From Alphaproteobacteria bacterium (lineage in GTDB: Bacteria; Pseudomonadota; Alphaproteobacteria; Sphingomonadales; Emcibacteraceae), in contig JAADGA010000271.1 in NCBI GenBank assembly GCA_013152615.1, forward strand, positions 1-11,563: a DNA stretch of 11,563 bases. The letters run 5' to 3'. Shown here one piece after another: positions 1-6,964 of this stretch. The position numbers were made by a program, and so were the translations under genes. Every line of letters begins with the position of its first letter. Positions within the stretch are counted from its first letter, which is position 1. The notes beneath the pieces are model-generated. The model did no database searches. It was not told where the DNA came from and was given only the letters and a program-made list of their open reading frames with translations.

Positions 1-1
1 G

Positions 2-2239
2 GTCGTGGTTGACCGGCTGATTATCCGCCCCGATCTGGAAACCCGGCTCGCCGACAGTCTGGAAACCACGCTTGAGCTTGCGGACGGTCTGGCTTTTGCC
101 GAATATGCCGACGGCGACCATGCGGGTGAGCATATGCTGTTTTCGGCGAAATTCCCCTGTCCGGTATCGGGCTTCACCATCGAAGAGATCGAACCCCGGC
201 TGTTTTCCTTTAACAATCCCTTCGGCGCCTGTCCGGCCTGTGACGGTCTGGGCAAAAAGCTGTATTTTGACCCGGATCTGGTGGTGCCGGACCGGAACAA
301 AAGCCTGAAAGGCGGTGCGCTGGTGCCGTGGTCAAAATCCAGTGCGCCCTATTATGCCCAGACCCTGAGCAGTCTGGCCAGACATTATAAATTCAAAACC
401 ACCACCCCGTGGCACAGGCTCGGCGAAAAGATACAGCAAATTATCCTTTATGGCAGTGGTGCTGACATCATTGAAATGATCTATAGCGACGAGCGCAAGC
501 AATATCGGGTTGAAAAGCCGTTTGAGGGCGTGATTGGCAATATTGAGCGGCGCTGGCGTGAAACCGACAGCAATATGATTCGCGATGACTTAAGCAAATA
601 TCAAAGCGCCTCTGAATGTGAAGTCTGTAGCGGTTACCGCCTGAAGCCGGAAGCACTGGCGGTCAAAATCAACGGCAGGCATATCGGCCAGATCACCGAA
701 CTGTCAATCAGGGACTGTCACCTCTGGTTCAGGGAACTGCCGGAAAAGCTTAAGCCCAAGGATCAGGAAATCGCCCATCAGATTTTAAAGGAAATTACCG
801 AACGGCTTGGATTTTTAAATAATGTCGGTCTGAGCTACCTTAATCTGTCACGAAAATCCGGCAGCCTGTCCGGCGGCGAATCACAGCGCATCCGCCTTGC
901 CTCGCAGATCGGTTCCGGCCTGACCGGGGTGCTGTATGTGCTGGACGAGCCGTCAATCGGACTGCATCAGCGTGATAATGACCAGCTGATGGCAACCCTG
1001 TTCAACCTGCGTGACATGGGCAATACGGTGTTGGTGGTTGAACATGACGAAGACGCCATCCGCCGCGCCGACCATGTGATTGATATGGGACCGGGCGCCG
1101 GGGAACATGGTGGCCGGATCGTCGCCGAAGGGACAGTGCAGGATATTCTCGATAATGAAAACAGCCTGACCGGACAATATCTGTCGGGGAAGAAATCCAT
1201 TGCCGTACCCGCGACCCGGCGGCAGGGTCACCGGGCGGGCAAAAAACGCAAAGAAATTATTATCAAAGGCGCGTGCGGCAATAACCTCAACCACATTACC
1301 GCCGCTATTCCGCTCGGCACCATGACCGGGATCACCGGGGTGTCCGGCAGTGGCAAATCGACCCTGACCATTGATACCCTCTATCGCGGGGTTGCCCGAA
1401 AATTAAATAATAACCGCAATATTCCGGCCGCGCATGAGGCGATACTCGGCCTCGAATTCATTGACAAGATCGTCGATATCGACCAGTCGCCGATCGGCCG
1501 CACCCCGCGCTCCAACCCCGCGACCTATACCGGGGCCTTTACCCCGATCCGCGACTGGTTTGCCGGCCTGCCCGAATCGAAATCCCGCGGTTACAAGCCC
1601 GGGCGCTTTTCCTTTAATGTCAAGGGCGGACGCTGTGAGGCCTGTCAGGGTGATGGCCTGATCAAGATCGAGATGCATTTCCTGCCCGATGTTTATGTCC
1701 AGTGTGATATTTGTAACGGCAAACGCTACAACCGGGAGACACTGGAGATCAAATTCAAGGGTAAATCAATCGCCGATATTCTTGATATGACGGTCGAGGA
1801 AGCCGCCGGATTTTTCAAGGCGGTTCCCGCCATCCGTGACAAGATGACGACGCTGGAGAAAGTCGGCCTTGGCTATATCAGGGTCGGACAGGCGGCGACC
1901 ACCCTGTCGGGCGGCGAGGCCCAGCGGGTAAAACTAAGCAAGGAACTGGCCAAAAGATCAACCGGGCGCACGCTTTATATCCTTGATGAACCGACGACCG
2001 GGCTGCATTTCGAGGATATAAAGAAATTACTCGACGTACTACAGGCGCTGGTTGATCACGGCAATACGGTGGTGATCATCGAACATAACCTTGATGTCAT
2101 CAAAACCTGTGACTGGATTATTGACCTTGGCCCCGAAGGCGGTGATGGTGGCGGTAATATTGTTGCCGAGGGGCCACCGGAAAAGATCATATCTTGCGAA
2201 AAAAGTTACACCGGGCAATATCTTAAGAAATATATATAG
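2..2239 (+). CDS. uvrA: UvrABC excinuclease subunit A, C-terminal ~745 residues (5' end outside window)
   Basis: UvrA is the ATP-dependent damage sensor of nucleotide excision repair; it loads UvrB at lesions. The reading frame is open to the left edge, so roughly the first 200 residues, including the first Walker A, are missing. Counting from the GTG at position 5, the first ABC half shows signature LSGGESQ (288-294), Walker [11 protein letters not shown] and switch His347. The second half shows Walker [10 protein letters not shown] (445-453), signature LSGGEAQ (634-640) and Walker [11 protein letters not shown]. Cysteine pairs at 205/208 and at 544/547 with 567/570 are zinc modules. In the first module (52-79) the second ligand is Ser55 (CPVS instead of CPxC), followed by CPAC at 76-79. 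The GTG at position 5 is internal, not the start. The gene ends at TAG 2237-2239 with no hairpin directly behind it; the nearest terminator is about 140 bases on. Identity is certain. Confidence 0.98.
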   Translation, partial: VVVDRLIIRPDLETRLADSLETTLELADGLAFAEYADGDHAGEHMLFSAKFPCPVSGFTIEEIEPRLFSFNNPFGACPACDGLGKKLYFDPDLVVPDRNKSLKGGALVPWSKSSAPYYAQTLSSLARHYKFKTTTPWHRLGEKIQQIILYGSGADIIEMIYSDERKQYRVEKPFEGVIGNIERRWRETDSNMIRDDLSKYQSASECEVCSGYRLKPEALAVKINGRHIGQITELSIRDCHLWFRELPEKLKPKDQEIAHQILKEITERLGFLNNVGLSYLNLSRKSGSLSGGESQRIRLASQIGSGLTGVLYVLDEPSIGLHQRDNDQLMATLFNLRDMGNTVLVVEHDEDAIRRADHVIDMGPGAGEHGGRIVAEGTVQDILDNENSLTGQYLSGKKSIAVPATRRQGHRAGKKRKEIIIKGACGNNLNHITAAIPLGTMTGITGVSGSGKSTLTIDTLYRGVARKLNNNRNIPAAHEAILGLEFIDKIVDIDQSPIGRTPRSNPATYTGAFTPIRDWFAGLPESKSRGYKPGRFSFNVKGGRCEACQGDGLIKIEMHFLPDVYVQCDICNGKRYNRETLEIKFKGKSIADILDMTVEEAAGFFKAVPAIRDKMTTLEKVGLGYIRVGQAATTLSGGEAQRVKLSKELAKRSTGRTLYILDEPTTGLHFEDIKKLLDVLQALVDHGNTVVIIEHNLDVIKTCDWIIDLGPEGGDGGGNIVAEGPPEKIISCEKSYTGQYLKKYI

Positions 2240-2291
2240 AATTTTGTTATATTCTTCATTAAAATTAACCGCTTGTTAACCATGACTGTCA

Positions 2292-2297
2292 TATAAT
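2292..2297 (+). promoter_or_regulatory. Candidate -10 box (TATAAT) upstream of the trmFO leader
   Basis: A perfect TATAAT lies in the AT-rich gap after uvrA. No convincing -35 box sits at 16-18 bp: TTGTTA at 2273-2278 is only 13 bp away, and there is no extended -10 TG. If active, transcription would start near 2304 and meet the terminator at 2381-2414, giving a transcript of about 110 nt, or reading through into trmFO. Confidence 0.35.
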
Positions 2298-2303
2298 GAT
2301 ACT

Positions 2304-2414
2304 TGTAACGGATACCTAATCATATCTGATGCAATCCGACTTATGACTGACAAACTTACTGATAAATCTCCATTATTGTACCGCCTGCTTTTTAATGAAG
2401 CAGGCGGTTTTTTT
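2304..2414 (+). ncRNA. Candidate short RNA or trmFO leader
   Basis: This is the stretch between a perfect -10 box and a strong intrinsic terminator. It can fold at its 5' side into nested stems: CGGAT (2309-2313) with ATCCG (2334-2338) encloses ATCA (2319-2322) with TGAT (2327-2330). The 3' side is the terminator hairpin. No convincing short reading frame fits it; the in-frame ATG at 2343 simply reads through the terminator into trmFO. It may be an independent small RNA, an attenuating leader of trmFO, or just the untranslated tail of uvrA. It matches no RNA family that I recognise. Confidence 0.25.
2381..2414 (+). terminator. Rho-independent terminator between uvrA and trmFO
   Basis: CCGCCTGCTT (2381-2390) pairs perfectly with AAGCAGGCGG (2398-2407) around a 7-nt loop, followed by seven T (2408-2414). 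This is a textbook intrinsic terminator in the + direction. It lies 142 bases after the uvrA stop and 57 bases before the trmFO start, so it could end uvrA transcription or act within a trmFO leader. Confidence 0.9.
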
Positions 2415-2471
2415 ATAGCCTGCGTTTCGGTTAAATGCTATCACCCGGCAAGAGGAGAAAATAACTGTTTC

Positions 2472-3836
2472 ATGGCATATGAGGCGATACATATTATTGG
2501 CGGCGGCATGGCCGGGACAGAAGCCGCATGGCAGATCATCCAGCAGGATATTCCGGTTATCCTTCATGAAATGCGGCCGATACGCAAAACCGATGTTCAT
2601 CAAACCGATGGCCTGGCCGAGATGGTCTGCTCCAACAGCTTTCGTTCCGATGACCCGGAAAATAATGCCGTCGGTCTGCTCCATGAAGAGATGCGCCGCT
2701 GTAATTCGCTGATTATGGCCGCAGCAACCAACAACCGGGTACCGGCGGGCAGCGCACTTGCCGTTGACCGCGACGGTTTCAGCCGCGCCGTTCAGGCCAG
2801 ACTGCAACAGCAGCCGCTATTCACCCTGATCCGGGAAGAAATTGTCACGATTCCCGCCAAAGACAGCGATACCGGCTGGGATAATGTCATTATTGCCACC
2901 GGGCCGCTGACCTCCGATGCCCTCGCCCGGTCGATACTTGAGCTCACCGGTGACGATCAACTGGCCTTCTTTGATGCCATTGCGCCGATTATCTATAAGG
3001 ACAGTATTGATTTTTCCCAATGCTGGCTTCAGTCCCGCTATGACAAGGGCGACAGTGCGGATTATATCAACCTGCCGCTGAACCGCGAACAGTATGAAAC
3101 CCTGATTGATGACCTGACAGACAGCGAAAAACATGATTACAAGGACTGGGAAAAGGACACCCCCTGTTTCGATGGCTGCCTGCCGGTCGAGGTCATGGCG
3201 GCAAGAGGCCGGGAGACCCTGCGCTATGGCCCGATGAAGCCAGTGGGCCTGACCAACCCCCACAGCGGCGAAGCGGCCTATGCGGTGCTGCAGCTGCGCC
3301 AGGACAACCACCTCGGTACGCTCTATAACATGGTCGGCTTCCAGACAAAAATGACTTACAGTGCCCAGATAGAGACCTTCCGCAAAATTCCCGGACTGAA
3401 ACAGGCCCGCTTTGCCCGCCTTGGTGGTCTGCACCGCAATATATTTATCAACAGTCCCGATCTGCTGGACACTAATCTACGGTTCAAGGCCCTGCCGCAC
3501 CTGAGATTTGCCGGCCAGATCAGCGGGGTCGAGGGCTATGTCGAGAGCGCGGCCATGGGCCTGATGGCCGGGCGTTTTGCCGCCGCAAACCGCAAGGGCC
3601 ATGATATCCCGCCGCCGCCGGTTACCACGGCTTTCGGTGCGCTGATTCATTATATTACCGGTGGCCAGATCCCCGCTGCCGGCAAACGCAAAAACTTTCA
3701 GCCGATGAATATAAATTTTGGCATCATGCCCCCTCTTGACGGTAAAAAAATAAAACGCAAGGACCGCAAACCGGTTAAATCCCGCCGCGCTCTGGAAGCC
3801 CTTGACCAGTGGTTGCAACAGGTCAGATACGATTAA
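2472..3836 (+). CDS. trmFO: Methylenetetrahydrofolate-tRNA-(uracil-5-)-methyltransferase TrmFO
   Basis: TrmFO is a flavin- and folate-dependent enzyme that makes 5-methyluridine at position 54 in the T-loop of tRNA, taking the carbon from methylenetetrahydrofolate. The 454-aa product starts with the FAD-binding motif [15 protein letters not shown] (residues 6-20). It keeps [10 protein letters not shown] with Cys53 and FDGCLPVE with Cys236, matching the two functional cysteines known in the Bacillus subtilis enzyme (Cys53, Cys226). The C-terminal flavin motif [18 protein letters not shown] is also present. The ATG at 2472 is chosen because family members begin just before the GGG motif. The frame stays open to 2343, but those 43 codons run through a terminator hairpin. 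The nearest Shine-Dalgarno (AGGAG, around 2453-2457) is unusually far from the start, about 15 bases. The 3' end overlaps the convergent downstream gene by 14 bp. Confidence 0.97.
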   Translation: MAYEAIHIIGGGMAGTEAAWQIIQQDIPVILHEMRPIRKTDVHQTDGLAEMVCSNSFRSDDPENNAVGLLHEEMRRCNSLIMAAATNNRVPAGSALAVDRDGFSRAVQARLQQQPLFTLIREEIVTIPAKDSDTGWDNVIIATGPLTSDALARSILELTGDDQLAFFDAIAPIIYKDSIDFSQCWLQSRYDKGDSADYINLPLNREQYETLIDDLTDSEKHDYKDWEKDTPCFDGCLPVEVMAARGRETLRYGPMKPVGLTNPHSGEAAYAVLQLRQDNHLGTLYNMVGFQTKMTYSAQIETFRKIPGLKQARFARLGGLHRNIFINSPDLLDTNLRFKALPHLRFAGQISGVEGYVESAAMGLMAGRFAAANRKGHDIPPPPVTTAFGALIHYITGGQIPAAGKRKNFQPMNINFGIMPPLDGKKIKRKDRKPVKSRRALEALDQWLQQVRYD

Positions 3837-4626
3837 ATAACGCCGCCGTTAGCAGCCGCCAGTGGCGCGACATGGCCGCCGCCTCCAAGCGCAGTTCGAA
3901 AACATTATAATCCGCCTTTTCTATGGTTCTGATATAGCTGCGTATCAGTGCCGACAACAGGAATACCGGTCTGGTTTCCGGGTCGATACGGCTTTTACTT
4001 TTGGCAATATTATAGAGATGACGCCGGGCGCGCCGACAAAAATCCATCACCATGGATTTCAGCTTTTCCGGTTGATCGACAGGAAGCATAACCGGCCGGA
4101 CAACCGCAGCAGACAGCATCAACGCGACATAGCCCCAGGCGATCCCAAGCCCACGGGCGAGGTCGTCAATATCGCGCTGACCCGATATATAAACCGCAAG
4201 ACAGGCCAGATTACCCTCGGTCCGGGCCAAATAATCCTCAAAATAATCCTCAGGATTCTCCCCCAGATCATTACCGGCCTCACGCCCCCGGTAAAGTGCC
4301 GCTGCCCGGCCATCAATCATGGCGATCAGCTGGTTTCGCGGCAGATCATTCTGCTGGATCGCGGTCGCAAGGGCGGGCATGATTTCATGAGGCCGCCGCT
4401 TGCCGTCAAAAATGCCGTCGACCGCTTCGCGCCACCATTGCAACCGGATTTCCCCGATCATCGGTTCGGAAACAGTCCGGGCAATTGTTGAAATTTCATA
4501 ACCAAAGGCGTAAAGCGCAAACAAGGCCTCACGCTTTTGCGACCGGGCATAAAGCGTCGTCAGATAATGATCATGATCAATTTCATTGATTAGCCTGTGG
4601 CAATGGCTGATAGAGTCTTTCGTCAT
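3823..4626 (-). CDS. Squalene/phytoene synthase-fold protein lacking catalytic aspartates (NDUFAF6-like)
   Basis: The 267-aa product belongs to the squalene/phytoene synthase superfamily (COG1562), shown by [12 protein letters not shown] (36-46), [20 protein letters not shown] (52-71), [11 protein letters not shown] (134-144) and [12 protein letters not shown] (160-171). True synthases carry an Asp-rich DDxxD motif where this protein has YEISTI, and a second Asp motif (QLTNILRDVxED) where this one has [12 protein letters not shown]. Both magnesium-binding motifs are absent, so prenyl transfer is unlikely. Mitochondrial NDUFAF6, a complex I assembly factor, is a known member of this family, and such a role is my inference here. 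A second assembly-factor homologue, the Mth938-like gene, lies nearby. A perfect 12-bp tandem duplication encodes EDYFEDYL (about 127-134). The ATG at 4624-4626 has no strong Shine-Dalgarno. Family is sure; function is inferred. Confidence 0.88.
   Translation of the reverse strand: MTKDSISHCHRLINEIDHDHYLTTLYARSQKREALFALYAFGYEISTIARTVSEPMIGEIRLQWWREAVDGIFDGKRRPHEIMPALATAIQQNDLPRNQLIAMIDGRAAALYRGREAGNDLGENPEDYFEDYLARTEGNLACLAVYISGQRDIDDLARGLGIAWGYVALMLSAAVVRPVMLPVDQPEKLKSMVMDFCRRARRHLYNIAKSKSRIDPETRPVFLLSALIRSYIRTIEKADYNVFELRLEAAAMSRHWRLLTAALFNRI
4229..4252. repeat. Perfect 12-bp tandem duplication inside the NDUFAF6-like gene
   Basis: AAATAATCCTCA occurs twice in direct succession (4229-4240 and 4241-4252). 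It is in frame and gives the repeated peptide EDYF-EDYL, so it adds four residues without breaking the gene. Confidence 0.9.
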
Positions 4627-4716
4627 ATTTGTTGCTTTAATATTATTCTAAAATAAATCGTAACCCCCTTGAATATAATTTTTTTTCTGATATTGAGTGG
4701 CATTATTTTTGACGTC

Positions 4717-4756
4717 GCCCCAAGAAGCTGTTACCCTTGGGCCGTCCACCGGGACG
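4717..4756 (+). other. Two adjacent stem-loops in the leader of the microprotein/PuuD-like unit
   Basis: CCCAAG (4719-4724) pairs with CTTGGG (4736-4741) around an 11-nt loop, extendable by G4717-C4742 with a bulged C. CGTCC (4743-4747) pairs with GGACG (4752-4756) around a 4-nt loop. CCCTT (4734-4738) could instead pair with AAGGG (about 4770-4774), giving mutually exclusive folds. The strand shown is that of the downstream genes. The rest of the 4627-4838 gap is AT-rich and shows no gene and no clear promoter. I do not recognise a known riboswitch. Confidence 0.35.
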
Positions 4757-4838
4757 AAATTATTTCATTAAGGGGTTTTAAAAAATCCGACTATAGCTTT
4801 ATTGACGACATATATGAATGGAAAACAGGAAATAACCA

Positions 4839-4988
4839 ATGAGCAAAATTCTAGAATCTTTATCGATGACAATCGTCGCCGGCATTGTCCTGACGATACT
4901 TATGGTCATTGCAACCCATGAAATAGACAAAATGAATCAGTCAAATGTCCATAAGGCCATCTCTGATATCCAACAGAAAATGAATTAG
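4839..4988 (+). CDS. Small single-helix membrane protein (49 aa), coupled to the PuuD-like gene
   Basis: This short gene begins at ATG 4839 with AGGA (4827-4830) eight bases upstream and ends at TAG 4986-4988. The product starts MSKILESLSM, has one hydrophobic helix (about residues 10-26, TIVAGIVLTILMVIA) and ends in a polar, probably helical tail rich in K, Q, N and D (about 27-49). The Shine-Dalgarno of the next gene, AGGAGG (4987-4992), overlaps this stop codon, which suggests translational coupling and a shared function at the membrane. It has no recognised family. An overlapping frame from ATG 4814 gives a charged 35-residue peptide without coding character, so the hydrophobic frame is preferred. 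It could be a subunit or stabiliser of the downstream membrane protein; this is inference from position only. Confidence 0.65.
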   Translation: MSKILESLSMTIVAGIVLTILMVIATHEIDKMNQSNVHKAISDIQQKMN

Positions 4989-4992
4989 GAGG
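4987..4992 (+). promoter_or_regulatory. Strong Shine-Dalgarno overlapping a stop codon
   Basis: AGGAGG lies ten bases before the ATG at 5003 and shares its first two bases with the TAG of the 49-aa gene. This arrangement favours coupled translation of the two genes. Confidence 0.75.
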
Positions 4993-5002
4993 GGATGATA
5001 AA

Positions 5003-5488
5003 ATGGAAGATATTACCTTATTTCTCGTACGCTACCTTCATGTCCTTTCCGGGATTATGTGGATCGGAATTCTGTGGTACTTTAATTTTGTCCAGATTCC
5101 GTGCATGGCTAAAATTCCCGCTGACCAGAAACCGGCCATCAGCAAGGTAATCGCGCCGGAAGCCTTGTTCTGGTTCCGCTGGGGCGCGGCCTTTACCGTG
5201 TTGTTCGGCCTCATCCTTGCGTGGATGAACGGCTATATCCACGAAGCCCTCACCCTGCAACGGCCTGATATCGGCTTTGGCATGTGGCTTGGCCTGATCA
5301 TGGCGTTCAATGTCTGGTTTGTTATCTGGCCGGCTCAGAAAATTGCCCTGGGGCTGGTGGAGGCTGACGCCGAGGCCAAACCAAAGGCCGGGCGGCGGGC
5401 GATGCTGTTCTCACGCGCCAATACCCTGATGTCGATTCCGATGCTGTTTTCGATGATTTCGGGACAAAATCCAACCGGGCTTTATTAG
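5003..5488 (+). CDS. PuuD-family (DUF989-like) integral membrane protein, short form without cytochrome c domain
   Basis: The 161-aa product resembles the membrane domain of urate hydroxylase PuuD. Recognisable pieces are YLHVLSGIMWIGILWYFNFVQIP (11-33), ALFWFRWGAA (54-63), FNVWFVIWPAQK (102-113) and RANTLMSIPMLFSM (138-151). About four membrane helices are expected (roughly 5-27, 56-76, 92-111, 138-153). His13 in helix 1 could be a haem ligand. Full PuuD proteins are much longer and end in a cytochrome c domain; this one stops after the final motif and has no CxxCH, so urate oxidation should not be assumed. No purine-catabolism gene is in the window. It has a strong Shine-Dalgarno and follows the 49-aa membrane protein by 14 bases. 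Database names for such short proteins are often copied from PuuD. Family is likely; function is unknown. Confidence 0.75.
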   Translation: MEDITLFLVRYLHVLSGIMWIGILWYFNFVQIPCMAKIPADQKPAISKVIAPEALFWFRWGAAFTVLFGLILAWMNGYIHEALTLQRPDIGFGMWLGLIMAFNVWFVIWPAQKIALGLVEADAEAKPKAGRRAMLFSRANTLMSIPMLFSMISGQNPTGLY

Positions 5489-5491
5489 CGT

Positions 5492-5539
5492 CCGGATAGC
5501 AGGAAACCCGGATAATAGAAAATCTGGATAATAAATAAA
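5492..5539. repeat. Three imperfect 16-bp tandem units between a stop codon and a terminator
   Basis: Units 5492-5507, 5508-5523 and 5524-5539 share the core (C/T)GGATA at exact 16-base steps (GGATA at 5494, 5510, 5526). Neighbouring units match at about 12 of 16 bases. The array starts three bases after the PuuD-like stop codon and runs directly into the terminator stem at 5540. Confidence 0.75.
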
Positions 5540-5575
5540 AACAAAGGCCGGCGACTGATGCGCCCGGCCTTTGTT
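5540..5575. terminator. Bidirectional intrinsic terminator between convergent operons
   Basis: AACAAAGGCCGG (5540-5551) pairs perfectly over 12 bp with CCGGCCTTTGTT (5564-5575) around a 12-nt loop. On the minus strand the stem runs into a T-rich tract (TTTGTTTTTATTTATT), making it a good terminator for the yajC-secD-secF-Mth938 operon. On the plus strand the T tract is weaker, but the stem follows the PuuD-like gene by about 50 bases, so it probably serves both. Confidence 0.9.
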
Positions 5576-5597
5576 AGTCTCTGGCAATGTCAGTCTA

Positions 5598-5623
5598 TTA
5601 TCAGTCTGTGTTATCAGTCTGTC
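5598..5623. repeat. 13-bp tandem duplication across the stop codon of the Mth938-like gene
   Basis: TTATCAGTCTGTG (5598-5610) and TTATCAGTCTGTC (5611-5623) match at 12 of 13 bases. Another TCAGTCT lies at 5590-5596. On the minus strand each copy reads AGACTGATAA, so the duplicated unit contains the TGA stop and an adjacent in-line TAA, giving redundant stop signals. Confidence 0.8.
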
Positions 5624-5985
5624 GCAATCAATGCCGCCGCGACCTTGCGGCCCTCTGCCAGCAGGATATTATAGGTTCTGGCGGCAGCACCGGTTGCCAT
5701 CACCTCAACCGCTATATTGTCTGTGGCCAGAGCCGCCCGCAGCTCTTTATGGATAAAAACCATTGTTTCCCCGGTGCCCACCAGCAGGATGTCAATATCC
5801 TGGCGTTGCTCAATAACCTGCCTCAGGCTTTCACGGCTGATGCCATCAGCCACCAGCCATGGATAATAGCCGCGTGGCGTAATCAGGATAGAGCCGTTAC
5901 AGCGTTGCTCACCAAGCCGAAAACCGCCGTCGCCATAAGAGGAGATCCCTGTCTCCTCCTGCGAGCTGACATCCCGCTTTTTCAC
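5614..5985 (-). CDS. Mth938-like domain protein (DUF498, NDUFAF3-like)
   Basis: The product, 123 aa from GTG 5985, carries the Mth938-like fold: SSYGDGGFRLG near the N-terminus, GSILITP, PWLVADG, then IDILLVGTGETMVFI and the C-terminal block AVEVMATGAAARTYNILLAEGRKVAAALI. Mitochondrial NDUFAF3, a complex I assembly factor, belongs to this family, and bacterial homologues are known to sit beside secF; a role in membrane-complex assembly is inferred. The frame stays open to an ATG at 6057, which would overlap secF by 53 bases and add 24 residues unlike family N-termini. GTG 5985 lies just after the secF stop and gives the usual length, so it is preferred; neither start has a good ribosome binding site. 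It is the last gene of the yajC-secD-secF operon, followed by the terminator at 5540-5575. Confidence 0.88.
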   Translation of the reverse strand: MKKRDVSSQEETGISSYGDGGFRLGEQRCNGSILITPRGYYPWLVADGISRESLRQVIEQRQDIDILLVGTGETMVFIHKELRAALATDNIAVEVMATGAAARTYNILLAEGRKVAAALIATD

Positions 5986-6004
5986 GAGAGTATCCGCATC
6001 ATCT

Positions 6005-6952
6005 TCACCCTTTGCGTGGCGGCAGGACTTCCATGCCGGGACCGGGTGAGGTGTCATGCTCCCGCCGGAGTTCCACCCATAATAATATTGGCGAGGCGAT
6101 AAAAATTGAAGAATAGGTGCCGACGAAAATGCCCCAGATCATGGCGGCGGAAAAGCCGTGGATGCCCTCCCCGCCCAGAAAAAACAGCGCAAACAACGCA
6201 ATCATGGTGGTAAAAGAGGTCATGATTGTTCGCGACAGGGTATCATTGATGCTGAGATTCAGCAGGTCGACCATCGGCATTTTACGGTATTTACGCAAAT
6301 TTTCCCGGATTCGGTCAAACACCACCACCGTATCATTGAGGGAATAGCCAACGATGGTCAGAATAGCGGCAATGGTGGTAAGGTTAAACTCCATCCCGGT
6401 AAGGGAAAACATGCCGATGGTCAGGGTAACATCATGGATAAGGGCAAGGACCGCCCCCATACCAAACTGCCACTCAAATCGGAGCCAGATATAGATCAGC
6501 ACCGCCCCGATCGACAAGGCGACCGCCATAATCCCGTCGGAGATCAGCTCTTTGGAAACGGTGGAGCCCACAGTTTCCTTGCGGCGGTAATCAATTTTGC
6601 CGCTGATAACGCTGGGCAAAACCCCCTTGACCTTTGCCACCACCTGATCCATCGTCAGGTCTTTCGGCAGCTCCAGCCGAATCAGCACATCATTTTTGGC
6701 ACCGAAATCCTGTACCTTGACATCACCCATTTTCAGCCCGGACAAAGCCGTCCGGATTGCCCCGATATCGGCAGTCCCGTCGGTACCGACCTCCATCATG
6801 ATGCCGCCTTTAAAGTCAATGCCGTAATTCAGCCCTTTGGTGAAATACAGCCCGATCGACAGCACGATCATTGACAGCGACAGCGCGTAGGCAAATTTCC
6901 TCAGCTCAATAAATTTAACCTTGGTATCGTCTGGAACCAGCTTTAATAACAT
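6005..6952 (-). CDS. secF: Protein translocase subunit SecF
   Basis: SecF joins SecD and YajC in the inner-membrane complex that uses the proton gradient to help pull secreted proteins through SecYEG. The 315-aa product has an N-terminal helix (about 20-38), the conserved GIDFKGG (44-50), a periplasmic domain of about 90 residues, and the RND-like C-terminal membrane half with VGYSLNDTVVVFDRIREN (201-218) and SRTIMTSFTTM (240-250). The length is normal. The start at ATG 6952 is preceded by AAGGCGG, which lies within a few bases of the secD stop at 6965, so translation is probably coupled. The 3' end reaches into the region before the Mth938-like gene. Confidence 0.98.
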   Translation of the reverse strand: MLLKLVPDDTKVKFIELRKFAYALSLSMIVLSIGLYFTKGLNYGIDFKGGIMMEVGTDGTADIGAIRTALSGLKMGDVKVQDFGAKNDVLIRLELPKDLTMDQVVAKVKGVLPSVISGKIDYRRKETVGSTVSKELISDGIMAVALSIGAVLIYIWLRFEWQFGMGAVLALIHDVTLTIGMFSLTGMEFNLTTIAAILTIVGYSLNDTVVVFDRIRENLRKYRKMPMVDLLNLSINDTLSRTIMTSFTTMIALFALFFLGGEGIHGFSAAMIWGIFVGTYSSIFIASPILLWVELRREHDTSPGPGMEVLPPRKG

Positions 6953-6964
6953 TTTGCAGCCGCC

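Noticed and set aside
2343..2471. In-frame 43-codon extension of trmFO from ATG 2343
   Set aside because: It reads through a perfect terminator hairpin and T tract, has no ribosome binding site, and TrmFO proteins start just before the GGG flavin motif.
3862..4491. Long plus-strand frame of 209 codons opposite the NDUFAF6-like gene
   Set aside because: It is antisense shadow with no family resemblance; the minus-strand frame has clear conserved motifs.
4698..4713. Sigma-54-like -24/-12 element (TGGCA, then TTG at the right spacing) before the microprotein gene
   Set aside because: The critical GC at -12 is GA, and no enhancer-binding regulator is nearby, so the match is probably chance in AT-rich DNA.
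4814..4921. Overlapping 35-codon frame starting MNGKQEITN
   Set aside because: It lacks coding features and a good start site; the hydrophobic frame from 4839 has a Shine-Dalgarno and couples to the next gene.
5986..6057. Longer N-terminus of the Mth938-like gene from ATG 6057
   Set aside because: It would overlap secF by 53 bases and add residues (HPVPAWKSCRHAKG) unlike the family; kept only as an alternative start.
6158..6874. Plus-strand frame of 238 codons opposite secF, rich in His, Asp and Gln
   Set aside because: Its composition is that of an antisense shadow of secF, without motifs or a ribosome binding site.
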